From Variovorax sp. WS11 (GTDB lineage Bacteria; Pseudomonadota; Gammaproteobacteria; Burkholderiales; Burkholderiaceae_C): a stretch of 64,000 bases of DNA. Both the position numbers and the translations under genes were made by a program. Under the pieces are notes generated by a model, which did no database searches, was not told the DNA's origin, and saw nothing but the letters and a program-made list of their open reading frames with translations. Below, piece after piece: positions 25,269 to 34,006 of the stretch. The stretch is from NCBI RefSeq assembly GCF_010499245.1, contig NZ_JAAGOW010000002.1, positions 744,001-808,000 of the forward strand, given 5' to 3'. The stretch's first letter is position 1; the number at the start of each line of letters is the position of its first letter.

Positions 25269-26516
25269 ATGGCGCAGAAGCACAAGGAGGTCCTGGTCCT
25301 CGGCGCGGGCATCGTCGGCGTCAGCACGGCGCTGGCGCTGCAGCTGCGCGGCCATGCCGTCACGCTCGTCGACCGGAAGATGCCGGGGCTCGAAACCTCC
25401 TACGGGAACGCCGGCATCATCCAGCGCGAGGCGGTGCAGCCCTACGCCTTTCCGCGCGACATCGGGACGCTGCTGCGCGTCGCGACCGGGCGCAGCAACG
25501 ACGCCCACTATCACCTGGATGCCTTGTGGCAGGTGTGGCCCCGGCTGTTCGCGTATTGGCGCTCGTCCGCGCCTTCGAGCTACGCCGAGATCGTCCCCGC
25601 GTACAGCCGGCTGATCGAGAAATGCATCGACGAGCACGCCTTCTGGATCGAGCAGGCCGCTGCCGGCGAGCTCATACACAAGGAGGGATGGCGGCAGATC
25701 TACCGCTCTCGCGAGGCCTTCGATGCAGCCGCGAGCGAGGCAACGGCCGCGGCGCGCGAGCACGGCCTGGGCTGTTCCGTGCTCGGCAGCGACGAGCTGG
25801 CGTCGGCAGAGCCGGGGTTGCAACGGGCGCTCGCCGGGGCCATCCATTGGACCGACCCCTGGAGCGTGCGCGATCCGGGCGACCTGGTCGCACGCTACGC
25901 GAAGCTCTTCGTCCTGCGCGGCGGCCGCTTCGCCTTGGGCGATGCGATGACGCTGCGGCAGCAAGGTGCCGGCTGGTCCGTCGATGCAGAAGGTGGCAGC
26001 GTTCAGGCGGAAGAGGCGGTCGTCGCGCTGGGGCCCTGGGCCGATGCCCTGCTCCGCCCCCTGGGTTACCGCCTGCCCTTGTTCATCAAGCGGGGCTACC
26101 ACCGTCACTACGAAGGGCACGCCGGGCTCCGGCTGCCGATGCTGGACGTCGAGCGCGGCGTGATGCTGGCGCCGATGTCGCGCGGCCTGCGGCTCACCAC
26201 CGGTGCGGAGTTCGCCCGCCAGGATGCGGCCTCCACCCCGGTTCAGCTCGGCCGCGCGGAACAGTCGACACGCGAACTCGTGCCGCTGGGCAAGCCGGTC
26301 GAGGCCTCGCCGTGGCTGGGCTCGCGCCCCTGCACCGTCGACATGAAGCCGGTGCTCGGCGCGGCGCCGCGCCACAAGGGCCTGTGGTTCAACTTCGGCC
26401 ATGCGCACCAGGGCTTCACGCTGGGGCCCGTCACCGGCCGCCTCCTTGCCGAGCTGATCAGCGGCGAGCCCGCCTTCATCGATCCGGCGCCGTACCTCGC
26501 GAGCCGCTTCGGCTGA
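25269..26516 (+). CDS. FAD-dependent oxidoreductase, DadA-like
   Basis: 415 residues from the ATG at 25269, preceded by GGGAGTGA; a GTG at 25257 is possible. The dinucleotide-binding motif VLGAGIVGVSTALAL lies at the N-terminus, and the C-terminal GLWFNFGHAHQGFTLGPVTG is typical of D-amino-acid dehydrogenase (DadA)-type enzymes. It probably oxidises an amino or imino acid and passes electrons to the respiratory chain. No alanine racemase or Lrp gene is nearby, so the substrate need not be D-alanine. Confidence 0.88.
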   Translation: MAQKHKEVLVLGAGIVGVSTALALQLRGHAVTLVDRKMPGLETSYGNAGIIQREAVQPYAFPRDIGTLLRVATGRSNDAHYHLDALWQVWPRLFAYWRSSAPSSYAEIVPAYSRLIEKCIDEHAFWIEQAAAGELIHKEGWRQIYRSREAFDAAASEATAAAREHGLGCSVLGSDELASAEPGLQRALAGAIHWTDPWSVRDPGDLVARYAKLFVLRGGRFALGDAMTLRQQGAGWSVDAEGGSVQAEEAVVALGPWADALLRPLGYRLPLFIKRGYHRHYEGHAGLRLPMLDVERGVMLAPMSRGLRLTTGAEFARQDAASTPVQLGRAEQSTRELVPLGKPVEASPWLGSRPCTVDMKPVLGAAPRHKGLWFNFGHAHQGFTLGPVTGRLLAELISGEPAFIDPAPYLASRFG

Positions 26517-26535
26517 AGCGACCTTGGGGCAAGGT

Positions 26536-26847
26536 GTGGCGGACAAGATCGCGCTGAGGAATCTCATCGGCTTTGCCTTGCTGGGCATCGGCCTGGTGGG
26601 CCTGGAGAACCACCGATGCGCGCAGTTGCAAAGCCGGCGCACCGCCGAGCAGGCGCAATTGCTGGGCCAGCTCGCGTCCTTGAACCGCCCCGCGGTGTCT
26701 GAACTGATCGAGGATTGGCGCCTGACTTATCCCGAGCCCAACGAGGATCGGCTCAACGAGCTGCGCGACCTCGCCGCGCAGCTGAGCACGGACCCGGACG
26801 CGCTCGACAGGGGCATGTCCGCCTCAGAGCCAGCACAAAAGATCTAA
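26536..26847 (+). CDS. Small membrane-anchored hypothetical protein
   Basis: About 103 residues from a GTG at 26536 (a TTG at 26524 is also in frame). One N-terminal membrane helix (LIGFALLGIGLVGLEN) is followed by a polar helical tail rich in Leu, Gln and Asp. It begins 19 nt after the oxidoreductase stop and may be co-transcribed with it. Function not recognised. Confidence 0.45.
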   Translation: MADKIALRNLIGFALLGIGLVGLENHRCAQLQSRRTAEQAQLLGQLASLNRPAVSELIEDWRLTYPEPNEDRLNELRDLAAQLSTDPDALDRGMSASEPAQKI

Positions 26848-28320
26848 GAAATCGATCGGCCAAGCCGTAGGCCGCGCCGGCGATCGCGCAAATCTGGTGT
26901 TTTCTGACGCCGCCGCCGCTATTGCGGAGGTGCGCACCAGAATGCGGCCCTTCAAAAACAAGAAGGGTCGATGTGATGAATGCCAGGGGAGGCTTCCTTC
27001 TGACGCCCAGGCCGGAAGGAAGAACATGAACAAGCACCTTCACAGGGTCGTCTTCAATGCTGTGCGCGGCATGCGCGTGGTGGTGCAGGAAACGGCCAGG
27101 AGCGCGGGCAAGGCCACGGGGGCGACCTCGGGCGTGCTGGCCACGGCGCTGGCCGGGCTCTTCGCCGTTTCGCCTGTACCGGCGCAGATTGTGGGCGCGC
27201 CCGGCGTGGCCCCGGGCCTGCGGCCCACGGTGCTGGTGGCGCCCAACGGCGTGCCGCTGGTCAACATCCAGACGCCCTCGGCCGCCGGCGTCTCGCGCAA
27301 CCTCTACAACCAGTTCGACGTCCAGCGGGGCGGCGTCATCCTCAACAACAGCCGCAGCGATGTGCAGACCCAATTGGGCGGCTGGGTGCAGGCCAATCCC
27401 TATCTGGCGACCGGGCCGGCGCGGATCATCCTCAACGAGATCACGAGCGGCAACCCAACGCAGCTGCGCGGGGCCATCGAGGTGGGCGGCCAGCGCGCCG
27501 AGGTGATCGTCGCCAACCCCGCGGGCATCGCCGTCGATGGCGGCTCCTTCATCAACGCCAGCCGGGCGACGCTCACCACCGGCACCCCGCAGCTCAATGC
27601 AGCCGGCGGGCTGGACGGCTAGGTGGTGCGCGGCGGTACCGTCAGCATCGACGGCGCGGGCCTCGATGCCAGGAGCACCGACTACGCGGCCATCCTGGCG
27701 CGCGCCATCAAGGTCAACGCGGGCCTCTGGGCCAACGAGCTGAAGGTGGTCACTGGGGCCAACCAGGTCTCGGCCGATCAAGGGCAGATCAGCCCGACCG
27801 CAGGCACTGGCTCGACTCCCGTCTTCGCGCTGGATTCGTCGCTGCTCGGGGGCATGTACGCCGGCAAGATCACCCTGATCGGCACGCAGCATGGCGTCGG
27901 TGCGCGCAATGCGGGCACGATCATGGCCGCGGACGGATCGGGCCCGCTGGGCGGTGTCGGCGAACTGGTCGTCACTGCGGCCGGGCGGCTGGAGAACATC
28001 GGGACGATGCAGGCCGCGAGGCGTGCCGACATCGCGGCCCAGAGCCTCGCCAACAGCGGCCGCATCACGAGCGGCGGGGACCTCAAGATCGCCACCCAGG
28101 GGACACTCGGCAATGCGGGCACCCTCGAAGCGCAGAGCCTGCAGCTGGCAAGCGCCGGCGACATCGACAACCGCGGCGGCACCATGCGCCAGACCAGCGC
28201 CGCAGCGCTCACGGTGAATGCCCCGCGTCTGAGCAACACCGCTGGTGGCGTGATCGGGGCGGAGCCGGTGCCCGAGGCGCCGGCACAGCCGGGCACGGGG
28301 ACCTCCGATCCGACGACGCC

Positions 28321-28398
28321 GGGCACTGGGACTGGCACCGGCACGAGTACGGGCACTGAGACCGGCACGGGCAGCAGCGGCGGCAGCACCGGCACGAC
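28321..28398. repeat. Gly-Thr-rich low-complexity linker in the haemagglutinin gene
   Basis: Imperfect repeats of GGCACY/GGCACS units encoding alternating Gly-Thr and Gly-Ser. It separates two haemagglutinin-repeat blocks and looks like a slippage-prone insertion. Confidence 0.7.
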
Positions 28399-28889
28399 CT
28401 CGTCGCCCAGCTACGTGGCCGCGCCCGGCACCATCACCGCCCCCGGCAGTGTCCTCAACGACGGCGGCCGCATCCACGCAGGCGGCGCCATCCAGCTCGA
28501 CACCCCGCAAGTCAACAACAACGGCGGCGCCCTCACCTCGACCACCCTGGCCGCGAGCGGGCCGAGCTTCAGCAACGTGAGCGGCACCGTCAACGTCGCC
28601 CAGGCCTTCAGCGCCAGCGTCGATCGCTTCGACAACACCGGCGGAACCCTGCGCGCAGCCAGCCTGCAGATCGCCAGCACGGGCGAGCTGGTCAACACGG
28701 ACGGCCAGCTCGAGAGCAACGGCGATGCGCACCTGAGCGCCGGCAGCGCCCTGGACAACACCCGCGGCACGCTGCGCGCGGGCCAGGACATCACCGTCGC
28801 CGTGGGTGGCCGGCTGAGCAACGACGGCAGCATCACCGCCGGGCGCAACACCACGATCAACGCAGCCAGCCTGCAGGGCGGCAGCACCG

Positions 28890-28914
28890 GCCCTTCGACG
28901 GGCTCAGGACAGGC
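28890..28914. repeat. REP-like palindromic element inserted in frame
   Basis: The core CCTTCGACGGGCTCAGGACA matches the widespread 'CCTTCGAC..GCTCAGG' interspersed element known from many proteobacteria (recalled, not searched). It adds about eight residues (GPSTGSGQ) to the haemagglutinin reading frame. Confidence 0.65.
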
Positions 28915-29492
28915 CGTGCTCGGCGCCGGCATCCAGGCCGACGGCAAGCTCGGCAGTGTCGGCGAACTGCGCGTGACGACGACGGGCGCCCTCGTGGCGA
29001 ATGGCACCAATCTCGCGGCCGGCAATGCGAGCTTGCAAGGCGCAAGCATCGACCTGTCCTCCAGCGCCACCAGCGCGGCCAACGTCGCGCTCACCGCGAC
29101 CCAGGGCCACGTCACCACCAGCGGCGCGACGATCGCCACGCCCGGCACCTTGAGCGTGAAGGCCAACAGCCACGGCAGCCAGACGCTGGTCAACCAGGGC
29201 GGCAAGCTCAACGTGGGCCAGCTGGGCCTGGGCGTCTCCAACCTCTCCAACACGAACGGTGGCGAGATCGTGCAGACCGGCACGGGCGCAACGACCATCG
29301 CCACTTCGGGCGCCATCGACAACACCGAGGGCCGCATCGCCACCCATGGCCAGAACCTCACGCTGCAGGCCGCGAGCCTCACCAGCACCGGCGGCAAGAT
29401 CGAGCACGCGGGCAGCGGCACCCTGAGCATCGCCGGCGGCAGCTACAGCGGCGCCAATGGCGAGATCGTCGGCAACGGCGCACTGGTCGTCG

Positions 29493-30119
29493 ATGTCAGA
29501 CGAGCTTGCTTCAGCAGTGACGAGGATGCAGAACGGCCGCTCTGACGAGAGCAATCCTGCCGATCAATATGTTCGGGACACGCTGGCGACCAGTCCCCCG
29601 CTCTTCGCAGCCATTCTTGGTGTCTCGCTGATCGATGGTGACGGAGGAAAAAGCGCGAGGAAGGGGCCGACGCCCGGTCAGCGGATGGGCGACAGCATCA
29701 ATGCCTACTATGTGAGTCGCACCGATCAGGCTGCACTCGCGCAGATTGACATCGAGCACATTGCTCAGGGTCACATAAATCGCGCCGGCAAGGCGGTCGG
29801 CTTCCATCATGAGCCGAGCGCAGAAGGTGCCGCGCGCGTCAGCAGCCACACGAAACCGCCGGATGCGGATGGAGTCTATGAAGGCACAGTTCAGGTGCAG
29901 AATGCTGCGGGTCAGTGGGTTGACAAGAGCAAACCTTCAACGTTCTTCCCGCAAAGCTGGTCCGAAGCCAGACTCAACTATGAACTGACCGTCGCCTTCA
30001 ACAACAAATCGCTTGCGCCGAACGGCCAATGGATTGGGAGAACAGACTCCGGAATAAAAGTGCAGTTCGTGCCGCCAACTACCAGCGCTCCACAATGGCG
30101 CGGATGGCCTTTGAGGTAA
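29493..30119 (+). CDS. EndoU-type RNase toxin domain (displaced CdiA C-terminus)
   Basis: Open frame of 208 residues from the ATG at 29493, out of phase with the haemagglutinin gene. The C-terminal half matches bacterial EndoU nucleases: H94 in EHIAQGHIN, H105/H106 in VGFHHEPS, and the family block KPSTFFPQSWSEARLNYELT at about 147-166. In contact-dependent inhibition systems this domain cuts RNA in a target cell. The first 30 residues have no similarity I recognise, and a native start is uncertain. It may be a silent toxin cassette. An immunity gene follows after 5 nt. Base composition is less GC rich than its neighbours. Confidence 0.8.
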   Translation: MSDELASAVTRMQNGRSDESNPADQYVRDTLATSPPLFAAILGVSLIDGDGGKSARKGPTPGQRMGDSINAYYVSRTDQAALAQIDIEHIAQGHINRAGKAVGFHHEPSAEGAARVSSHTKPPDADGVYEGTVQVQNAAGQWVDKSKPSTFFPQSWSEARLNYELTVAFNNKSLAPNGQWIGRTDSGIKVQFVPPTTSAPQWRGWPLR

Positions 30120-30124
30120 AGAAG

Positions 30125-30568
30125 ATGAAGCTCAGAATGTTCAGAGTGCTCGAACCATGGCCTGATACCGATCACTACAACCGGCTAAGTCGCAAAGGCT
30201 TTCGTCCTCAGCGCCTTGATGGCTGCGAACTAGTCGAAAAGGATGGGGTTTCTATGGCAGGTACGCAAGGTGAACACCAGTACATGCCACACCAGTTCCG
30301 TGACGATGTGCGATCGGAAGCAGCTTGTCGTATCACGGAGAAGGCCATTGAAGATGTCGTCGCAGGTCGGATACCTAAATGGGAAGGGACTGGAAATGCC
30401 TGGACTACGATCATCCTTCCTGATAGCGTGATCTTTGAGTACTCCATCATGGATGGCGAACCAGGCGGCAAAGTTGGCTTGGAAACCTACCGCCGCGCAC
30501 TCGAGGCCTGGCGGGACTTTCTTGCTGACGAAAGTTGCGATGAACGCATCGTTGAACTGCCAGATTGA
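30125..30568 (+). CDS. Probable EndoU immunity protein (CdiI-like)
   Basis: 147 residues with GAGG upstream of the ATG, 5 nt after the toxin stop, the standard place for a cognate immunity gene. It is a cytoplasmic acidic protein (CRITEKAIEDVVAGRIPKWE, then PDSVIFEYSIMDGEPGGKVG) without signal or membrane segments, suitable for binding a nuclease. I do not recognise a named family; the role is inferred from position, size and charge. Keeping it intact beside a broken exoprotein would protect against siblings carrying the full system. Confidence 0.65.
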   Translation: MKLRMFRVLEPWPDTDHYNRLSRKGFRPQRLDGCELVEKDGVSMAGTQGEHQYMPHQFRDDVRSEAACRITEKAIEDVVAGRIPKWEGTGNAWTTIILPDSVIFEYSIMDGEPGGKVGLETYRRALEAWRDFLADESCDERIVELPD

Positions 30569-30707
30569 GTCTTCGCGCAATTCGCCTCGGCAAGGTCATC
30601 ATCAGCATCCGCGAAGGCGATCCGCACATCGCGAACGTCACCGTCCAAACCCTCGTCGGCAGGGGTCTCGACAACAATAATTCGTGGGCATCCTCTTCGC
30701 GCGAGTT

Positions 30708-32182
30708 GGAGTTGTCAGGATTTTTGTGTTCGAGGCCGGTTGATTGATTTGTTCTCGATTGTTTTTTCTTATGTCTTCAGGCCCCCGCCAGGCCGCCGGA
30801 GGCGCCCCGGTTGAGCCATGTATTCATGGTTCAACCTCCTGATTTTGCGTTGCCTTGGGCCGCGTGCGTGAAGCGCTCTTCGTAGAGGATCGCGAATTGA
30901 TTCATCGCCTCCTTCCAATTGTGCGCCGCGCGCCCCCAGTCGGTCGTGATGTTGCGCAACGCCAGCCAGATCAGCTTGGAGGCCGCGTCATCACTGGGGA
31001 AGTGGCCGCGCGACTTGATGATCTTGCGCAACTGCGCGTTGATGCTCTCGATGGCATTGGTCGTGTAGATCACCCGGCGGATGGACGGCGGAAACGCGAA
31101 GAACGGAATCACCCGATCCCACGCACGGCGCCAAGCCGCGACCACGGTCGGGAACTTGATACCCCAGGGGCCTTGAGCAAAGGCATCGAGTTCGGCCTCG
31201 GCCGCTTCGGCGCTCGCGGCCGTGTAGATTGGCTTGATCGCCGCGGCCAGCAGCTTGCGGTCCTTCCAGCTCGCGTAGTCCAGCGAGTTGCGTATCAGGT
31301 GCACGATGCAGGTCTGCAACGTGGTAGCCGGATACACCGCCGCCAGCGCCTCGGGCATGCCCTTCAAGCCATCGGTGACGGCGATGAGGATGTCACCCAC
31401 GCCGCGGGTCTTCAGGTCGTTGAATACCTTCATCCAGAACTTGGCGCCCTCGGTGCCTTCGATCCACAGGCCGAGGATGTCGCGCGTGCCATCGGGCAGC
31501 ACCCCCAAGGCCAAGTAGATGGCCTTGTTGCGCACCACCGCGTCTTCTTTGATCTTCACGCGCAAGGCGTCGAAAAAGACCACCGGGTACATCGGCTCCA
31601 GCGGCCGGGCCTGCCAGGCTCCGACCTCGGCCATGACGGCGTCGGTGACCGAGCTGATGAACTCGGGCGACACCTCCACCGCGTAGCTCTCCATCAAGAA
31701 GCCCTGGATCTCGCGCATGGTCATGCCGCGCGCGTACATGGCCACGATCTTGTCGTCGAAGCCGGTGAACCGGCGTTCGTGCTTTGGGATGAGCACTGGC
31801 TCGAAGGAGCCCTCGCGGTCGCGCGGCACCTCGATGCGAAGTGGCCCGTCACCGGCCAAAACCGTCTTGGCACTCCTGCCATTGCGCTGATTGCCACCGC
31901 TGGCCTCGGGCTTGCTCGCGCCGCTCGGGTAGCCCAGGTGGTGCGACATCTCGGCACCCAGGGCGCGCTCGATCAGCGCCTTCTTGAACGCGGCCGTCGC
32001 CTCATTGACTGCGTCACCGGTCATGGGGCCGGTGACGAACTGGTCAATCAACTCCTTCGGAATCGACGGCAGCGCCGCCATCTTGGCGGCGATCGCCGCG
32101 TTCTTCATCTTCGTCTTGCTTACTGGCATACATGCTCCTGGTCGTCATGCTATGCCTCGAACACAAAATTTTTGACAGGCTC
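30708..32182. mobile_element. IS256-family insertion sequence with 8-bp target duplication
   Basis: About 1475 bp. Imperfect terminal inverted repeats of about 29 bp share TGTCA and then TTTTxGTGTTCGAGGC. The 8-bp direct repeat CGCGAGTT flanks it at 30700-30707 and 32183-32190. The one gene inside is an intact transposase. The element therefore looks complete and recently inserted, between the toxin/immunity pair and the lipoprotein module. The target sequence itself shows no recognisable gene when rejoined. Confidence 0.88.
30831..32129 (-). CDS. IS256-family (mutator-type) transposase
   Basis: 432 residues, full length. The DDE catalytic set is visible: D in VVFFDALRVKIKED, D in ILIAVTDGLKGMPEA and E in YTTNAIESINAQLRK, the last being the signature region of the family. 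The helical zinc-free N-terminus reads LGAEMSHHLGYPSGA. It makes the cut-out-paste-in or copy-out reaction on its own ends and should be active. Confidence 0.97.
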   Translation of the reverse strand: MPVSKTKMKNAAIAAKMAALPSIPKELIDQFVTGPMTGDAVNEATAAFKKALIERALGAEMSHHLGYPSGASKPEASGGNQRNGRSAKTVLAGDGPLRIEVPRDREGSFEPVLIPKHERRFTGFDDKIVAMYARGMTMREIQGFLMESYAVEVSPEFISSVTDAVMAEVGAWQARPLEPMYPVVFFDALRVKIKEDAVVRNKAIYLALGVLPDGTRDILGLWIEGTEGAKFWMKVFNDLKTRGVGDILIAVTDGLKGMPEALAAVYPATTLQTCIVHLIRNSLDYASWKDRKLLAAAIKPIYTAASAEAAEAELDAFAQGPWGIKFPTVVAAWRRAWDRVIPFFAFPPSIRRVIYTTNAIESINAQLRKIIKSRGHFPSDDAASKLIWLALRNITTDWGRAAHNWKEAMNQFAILYEERFTHAAQGNAKSGG

Positions 32183-32299
32183 CGCGAGTTGGCCCCCAGC
32201 GCCACCGACAGCGCTATGCGATTGGGTCTCCGCTCTATCGGCGAATGTACTAGGCGCCGGGCATCTCCCCTCTCGAGGGGAAGCAACCCCCTCGCCTTG

Positions 32300-32317
32300 C
32301 CGGTACAACCCGGTACA
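32300..32317. promoter_or_regulatory. Direct repeat CCGGTACA, two copies at 10-bp spacing, upstream of the lipoprotein module
   Basis: Copies at 32300-32307 and 32310-32317, one helical turn apart, ending 12 nt before a perfect AGGAGG ribosome site at 32330-32335. The position and spacing suggest a regulator binding site. Confidence 0.45.
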
Positions 32318-32339
32318 GGCAGATAAACAAGGAGGTGCC

Positions 32340-33251
32340 ATGAAATTCCTGACGTGCTTCACCCGTCGGATCTCGCTGCTCGCATGCATGCTGGTCGTTG
32401 CAGCGTGCGCCAACCTCGAAGCGGTGCGCGACTTCAGCGCGAGCTCCGCGAGCCTCACTGCATACAAGGACGTCACGGAGCGCTACCTGGCGAGCGATGA
32501 CGTGGTGCTCGCGGAGCTGCCTGCATCGCCTGACTTCGCGCCCATCAAGACGGCGGTGCAAGCCCACAAGCAGGCCGTCGCGCAGGAGCAGGAGTCGCTG
32601 TTCAGGCTGCACAACGTCGCCACCGGCTACATGGCCGCGCTGGCCAACCTGGCCGGCGAGGGCGCCTTCGACATCTCGCAGGAGTTCGACCAAGTGACCG
32701 GCGCGATCGTCGCCGTACCGGGCCTCGGCCTCGACACCGAGCACGTGAAGGCTTACGCCAGCATCGCGCAGAGGGTCACCAGCTGGGCCCTGGCCGCCAA
32801 GCAGGCCCACGAGGTGAAGAGCCTGGTCAAGGAACATGGCCCGGCCATGGACACGCTGCTGCAGGCCATGGGCACCGTGACGGACGCCTACCAGGTCGAG
32901 CTCAAGAACGAGCAGGGGCGAATCGCGTCCTTCCAGCAGGCGCGCGAATTTGCCTGGAATGCCGACCTGTCGGCCGAGGCCGCCCTCGCGGGCGATGACC
33001 GCGCCATCACCATCGACCGCCGCGAAGCGGTGATCGCCTGGTCGCGGCGCGGCCAGGCGCTGCGCGTCAAGGAACAGGCCGGCGCCATCGTTGCGGCCCA
33101 GGAGGCGCGCAGCGGCATCGACATCGTGCGGCAGGGCCACGCCGAGATGCTGCGCAACGTGGACCACCTCAGCGACAAGCAGTTGATCGCCTTGCTGAGG
33201 AAAGCCACCGTGGACCTGATGGAGGTCCGCGCCAATCTCAGGAAGCTTTGA
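32340..33251 (+). CDS. Helical lipoprotein, first gene of an unrecognised three-gene module
   Basis: 303 residues with AGGAGG just before the ATG. The lipoprotein signal ends in VVAACAN (Cys lipid anchor at about residue 20). The mature part is almost wholly helical, with heptad-like stretches (HKQAVAQEQESLFRLHNVAT, KQAHEVKSLVKEHGPAMDTL) and a central Ala/Gly segment. No enzyme motif is seen. It is probably in the periplasm or outer membrane. Two short cytoplasmic-looking genes follow at 27 and 57 nt on the same strand. Family not recognised. Confidence 0.75.
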   Translation: MKFLTCFTRRISLLACMLVVAACANLEAVRDFSASSASLTAYKDVTERYLASDDVVLAELPASPDFAPIKTAVQAHKQAVAQEQESLFRLHNVATGYMAALANLAGEGAFDISQEFDQVTGAIVAVPGLGLDTEHVKAYASIAQRVTSWALAAKQAHEVKSLVKEHGPAMDTLLQAMGTVTDAYQVELKNEQGRIASFQQAREFAWNADLSAEAALAGDDRAITIDRREAVIAWSRRGQALRVKEQAGAIVAAQEARSGIDIVRQGHAEMLRNVDHLSDKQLIALLRKATVDLMEVRANLRKL

Positions 33252-33278
33252 CGTCGATGCAACCACAAGGGAGTGAAC

Positions 33279-33698
33279 ATGCCAAGAGTCTTAGTCCAGA
33301 TGCTCGAAGACGCCGATGCCGTGGTGAAGGCCGCGGACCTGTTGCGGCAGTCAGCGGACGCCATGCAGGATCGTCGCCAGCAGGCCTTCGACAGCGGCGC
33401 GATCACGGCGCCGCAGGCCAGGAAGAACGTGCTCGAAGAGAACAACCTTCGCATTCACATCAGCGAGATGCTGCTGCGCGCGATCAAGCTGGTCGTGGAT
33501 GGCGCAGGGCCCTCCCAGAGCGATCTGGAGGGCGCCATCGAGAAGGCGAACGAAGAGATCCGGAAGATCGAACAGGTGCGCCAGGCGCTGAAGATCTTCG
33601 CGTCCGTCCTCAACCTCGCCACCGCCATCCTCGGGCGGGACCCGGTGAGCATCATCGACGCGCTGAGCGCCGTGAAGAAGCACAGCGGCGCGGTCTGA
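33279..33698 (+). CDS. Helical protein of unknown function, second gene of the module
   Basis: 139 residues from the ATG at 33279, with GGGAG 6 nt upstream (a GTG two codons earlier is possible). It is mostly amphipathic helix, with an acidic/basic middle (EGAIEKANEEIRKIEQVRQA) and a more hydrophobic segment near the C-terminus (LKIFASVLNLATAILG) that could insert into or lie on a membrane. No known domain recognised. Confidence 0.65.
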   Translation: MPRVLVQMLEDADAVVKAADLLRQSADAMQDRRQQAFDSGAITAPQARKNVLEENNLRIHISEMLLRAIKLVVDGAGPSQSDLEGAIEKANEEIRKIEQVRQALKIFASVLNLATAILGRDPVSIIDALSAVKKHSGAV

Positions 33699-33755
33699 GC
33701 AGGACCGCGCTCGCCTGCGACAGTCGTATTTTTCAACCGCACAGGGAGAGCAAAC

Positions 33756-33974
33756 ATGGCCACCACCCAGTCCATCGGCTGCGACATCATGAAGCGCGCC
33801 ATCGCGCAGATGAAGCAGGAAATCAAGCGCAAGGGCGAGCGCATCCAGGCCCAGTCGGAGCAGATCGAGAAGCTCGGGCTCGAGCTCAAGTCGCTGGAGA
33901 ACGAGCTTGAAACGGATCTGGCCCAGCTCAACGCATTCGAGGAGGAGTTTTCTGCCTCCTGCGGACCGGGCTGA
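33756..33974 (+). CDS. Short coiled-coil protein, third gene of the module
   Basis: 72 residues preceded by an AGGGAG ribosome site. Nearly the whole chain is one predicted coiled coil (QMKQEIKRKGERIQAQSEQI, then LELKSLENELETDLAQLNAF) with a Cys near the C-terminus. It may oligomerise or bind one of the two larger products. It ends 32 nt from the convergent DUF3883-like gene, across a GC-rich inverted repeat. Confidence 0.65.
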   Translation: MATTQSIGCDIMKRAIAQMKQEIKRKGERIQAQSEQIEKLGLELKSLENELETDLAQLNAFEEEFSASCGPG

Positions 33975-34006
33975 GGCGCCGGCCGGGCCGCCCGCAAGAT
34001 CGCTTG

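Larger units (their letters stand above)
27026..29492 (+). pseudogene. Filamentous haemagglutinin / CdiA-type two-partner secretion exoprotein, broken
   Basis: Begins at 27026 with GGAAGGA upstream. The extended signal (MNKHLHRVVFNAVRGMRVVV) and the TPS secretion domain (LYNQFDVQRGGVILNNSRSD, then AEVIVANPAGIAVDGGSFIN) are intact. At 27620-27622 a TAG interrupts an otherwise continuous frame (GGLDG-stop-VVRGG, where Tyr is expected). The frame then carries haemagglutinin repeats (AGRLENIGTMQAARRADIAA and similar) up to about 29490, where it passes out of phase into toxin sequence. Family members are usually several times longer, so a large central deletion is inferred. No CdiB/FhaC partner is adjacent. 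Confidence 0.88.

Noticed and set aside
30569..30699. A short plus-strand open frame after the immunity gene
   Set aside because: No similarity or ribosome site; with the IS removed the rejoined sequence still shows no recognisable gene. Probably island debris.
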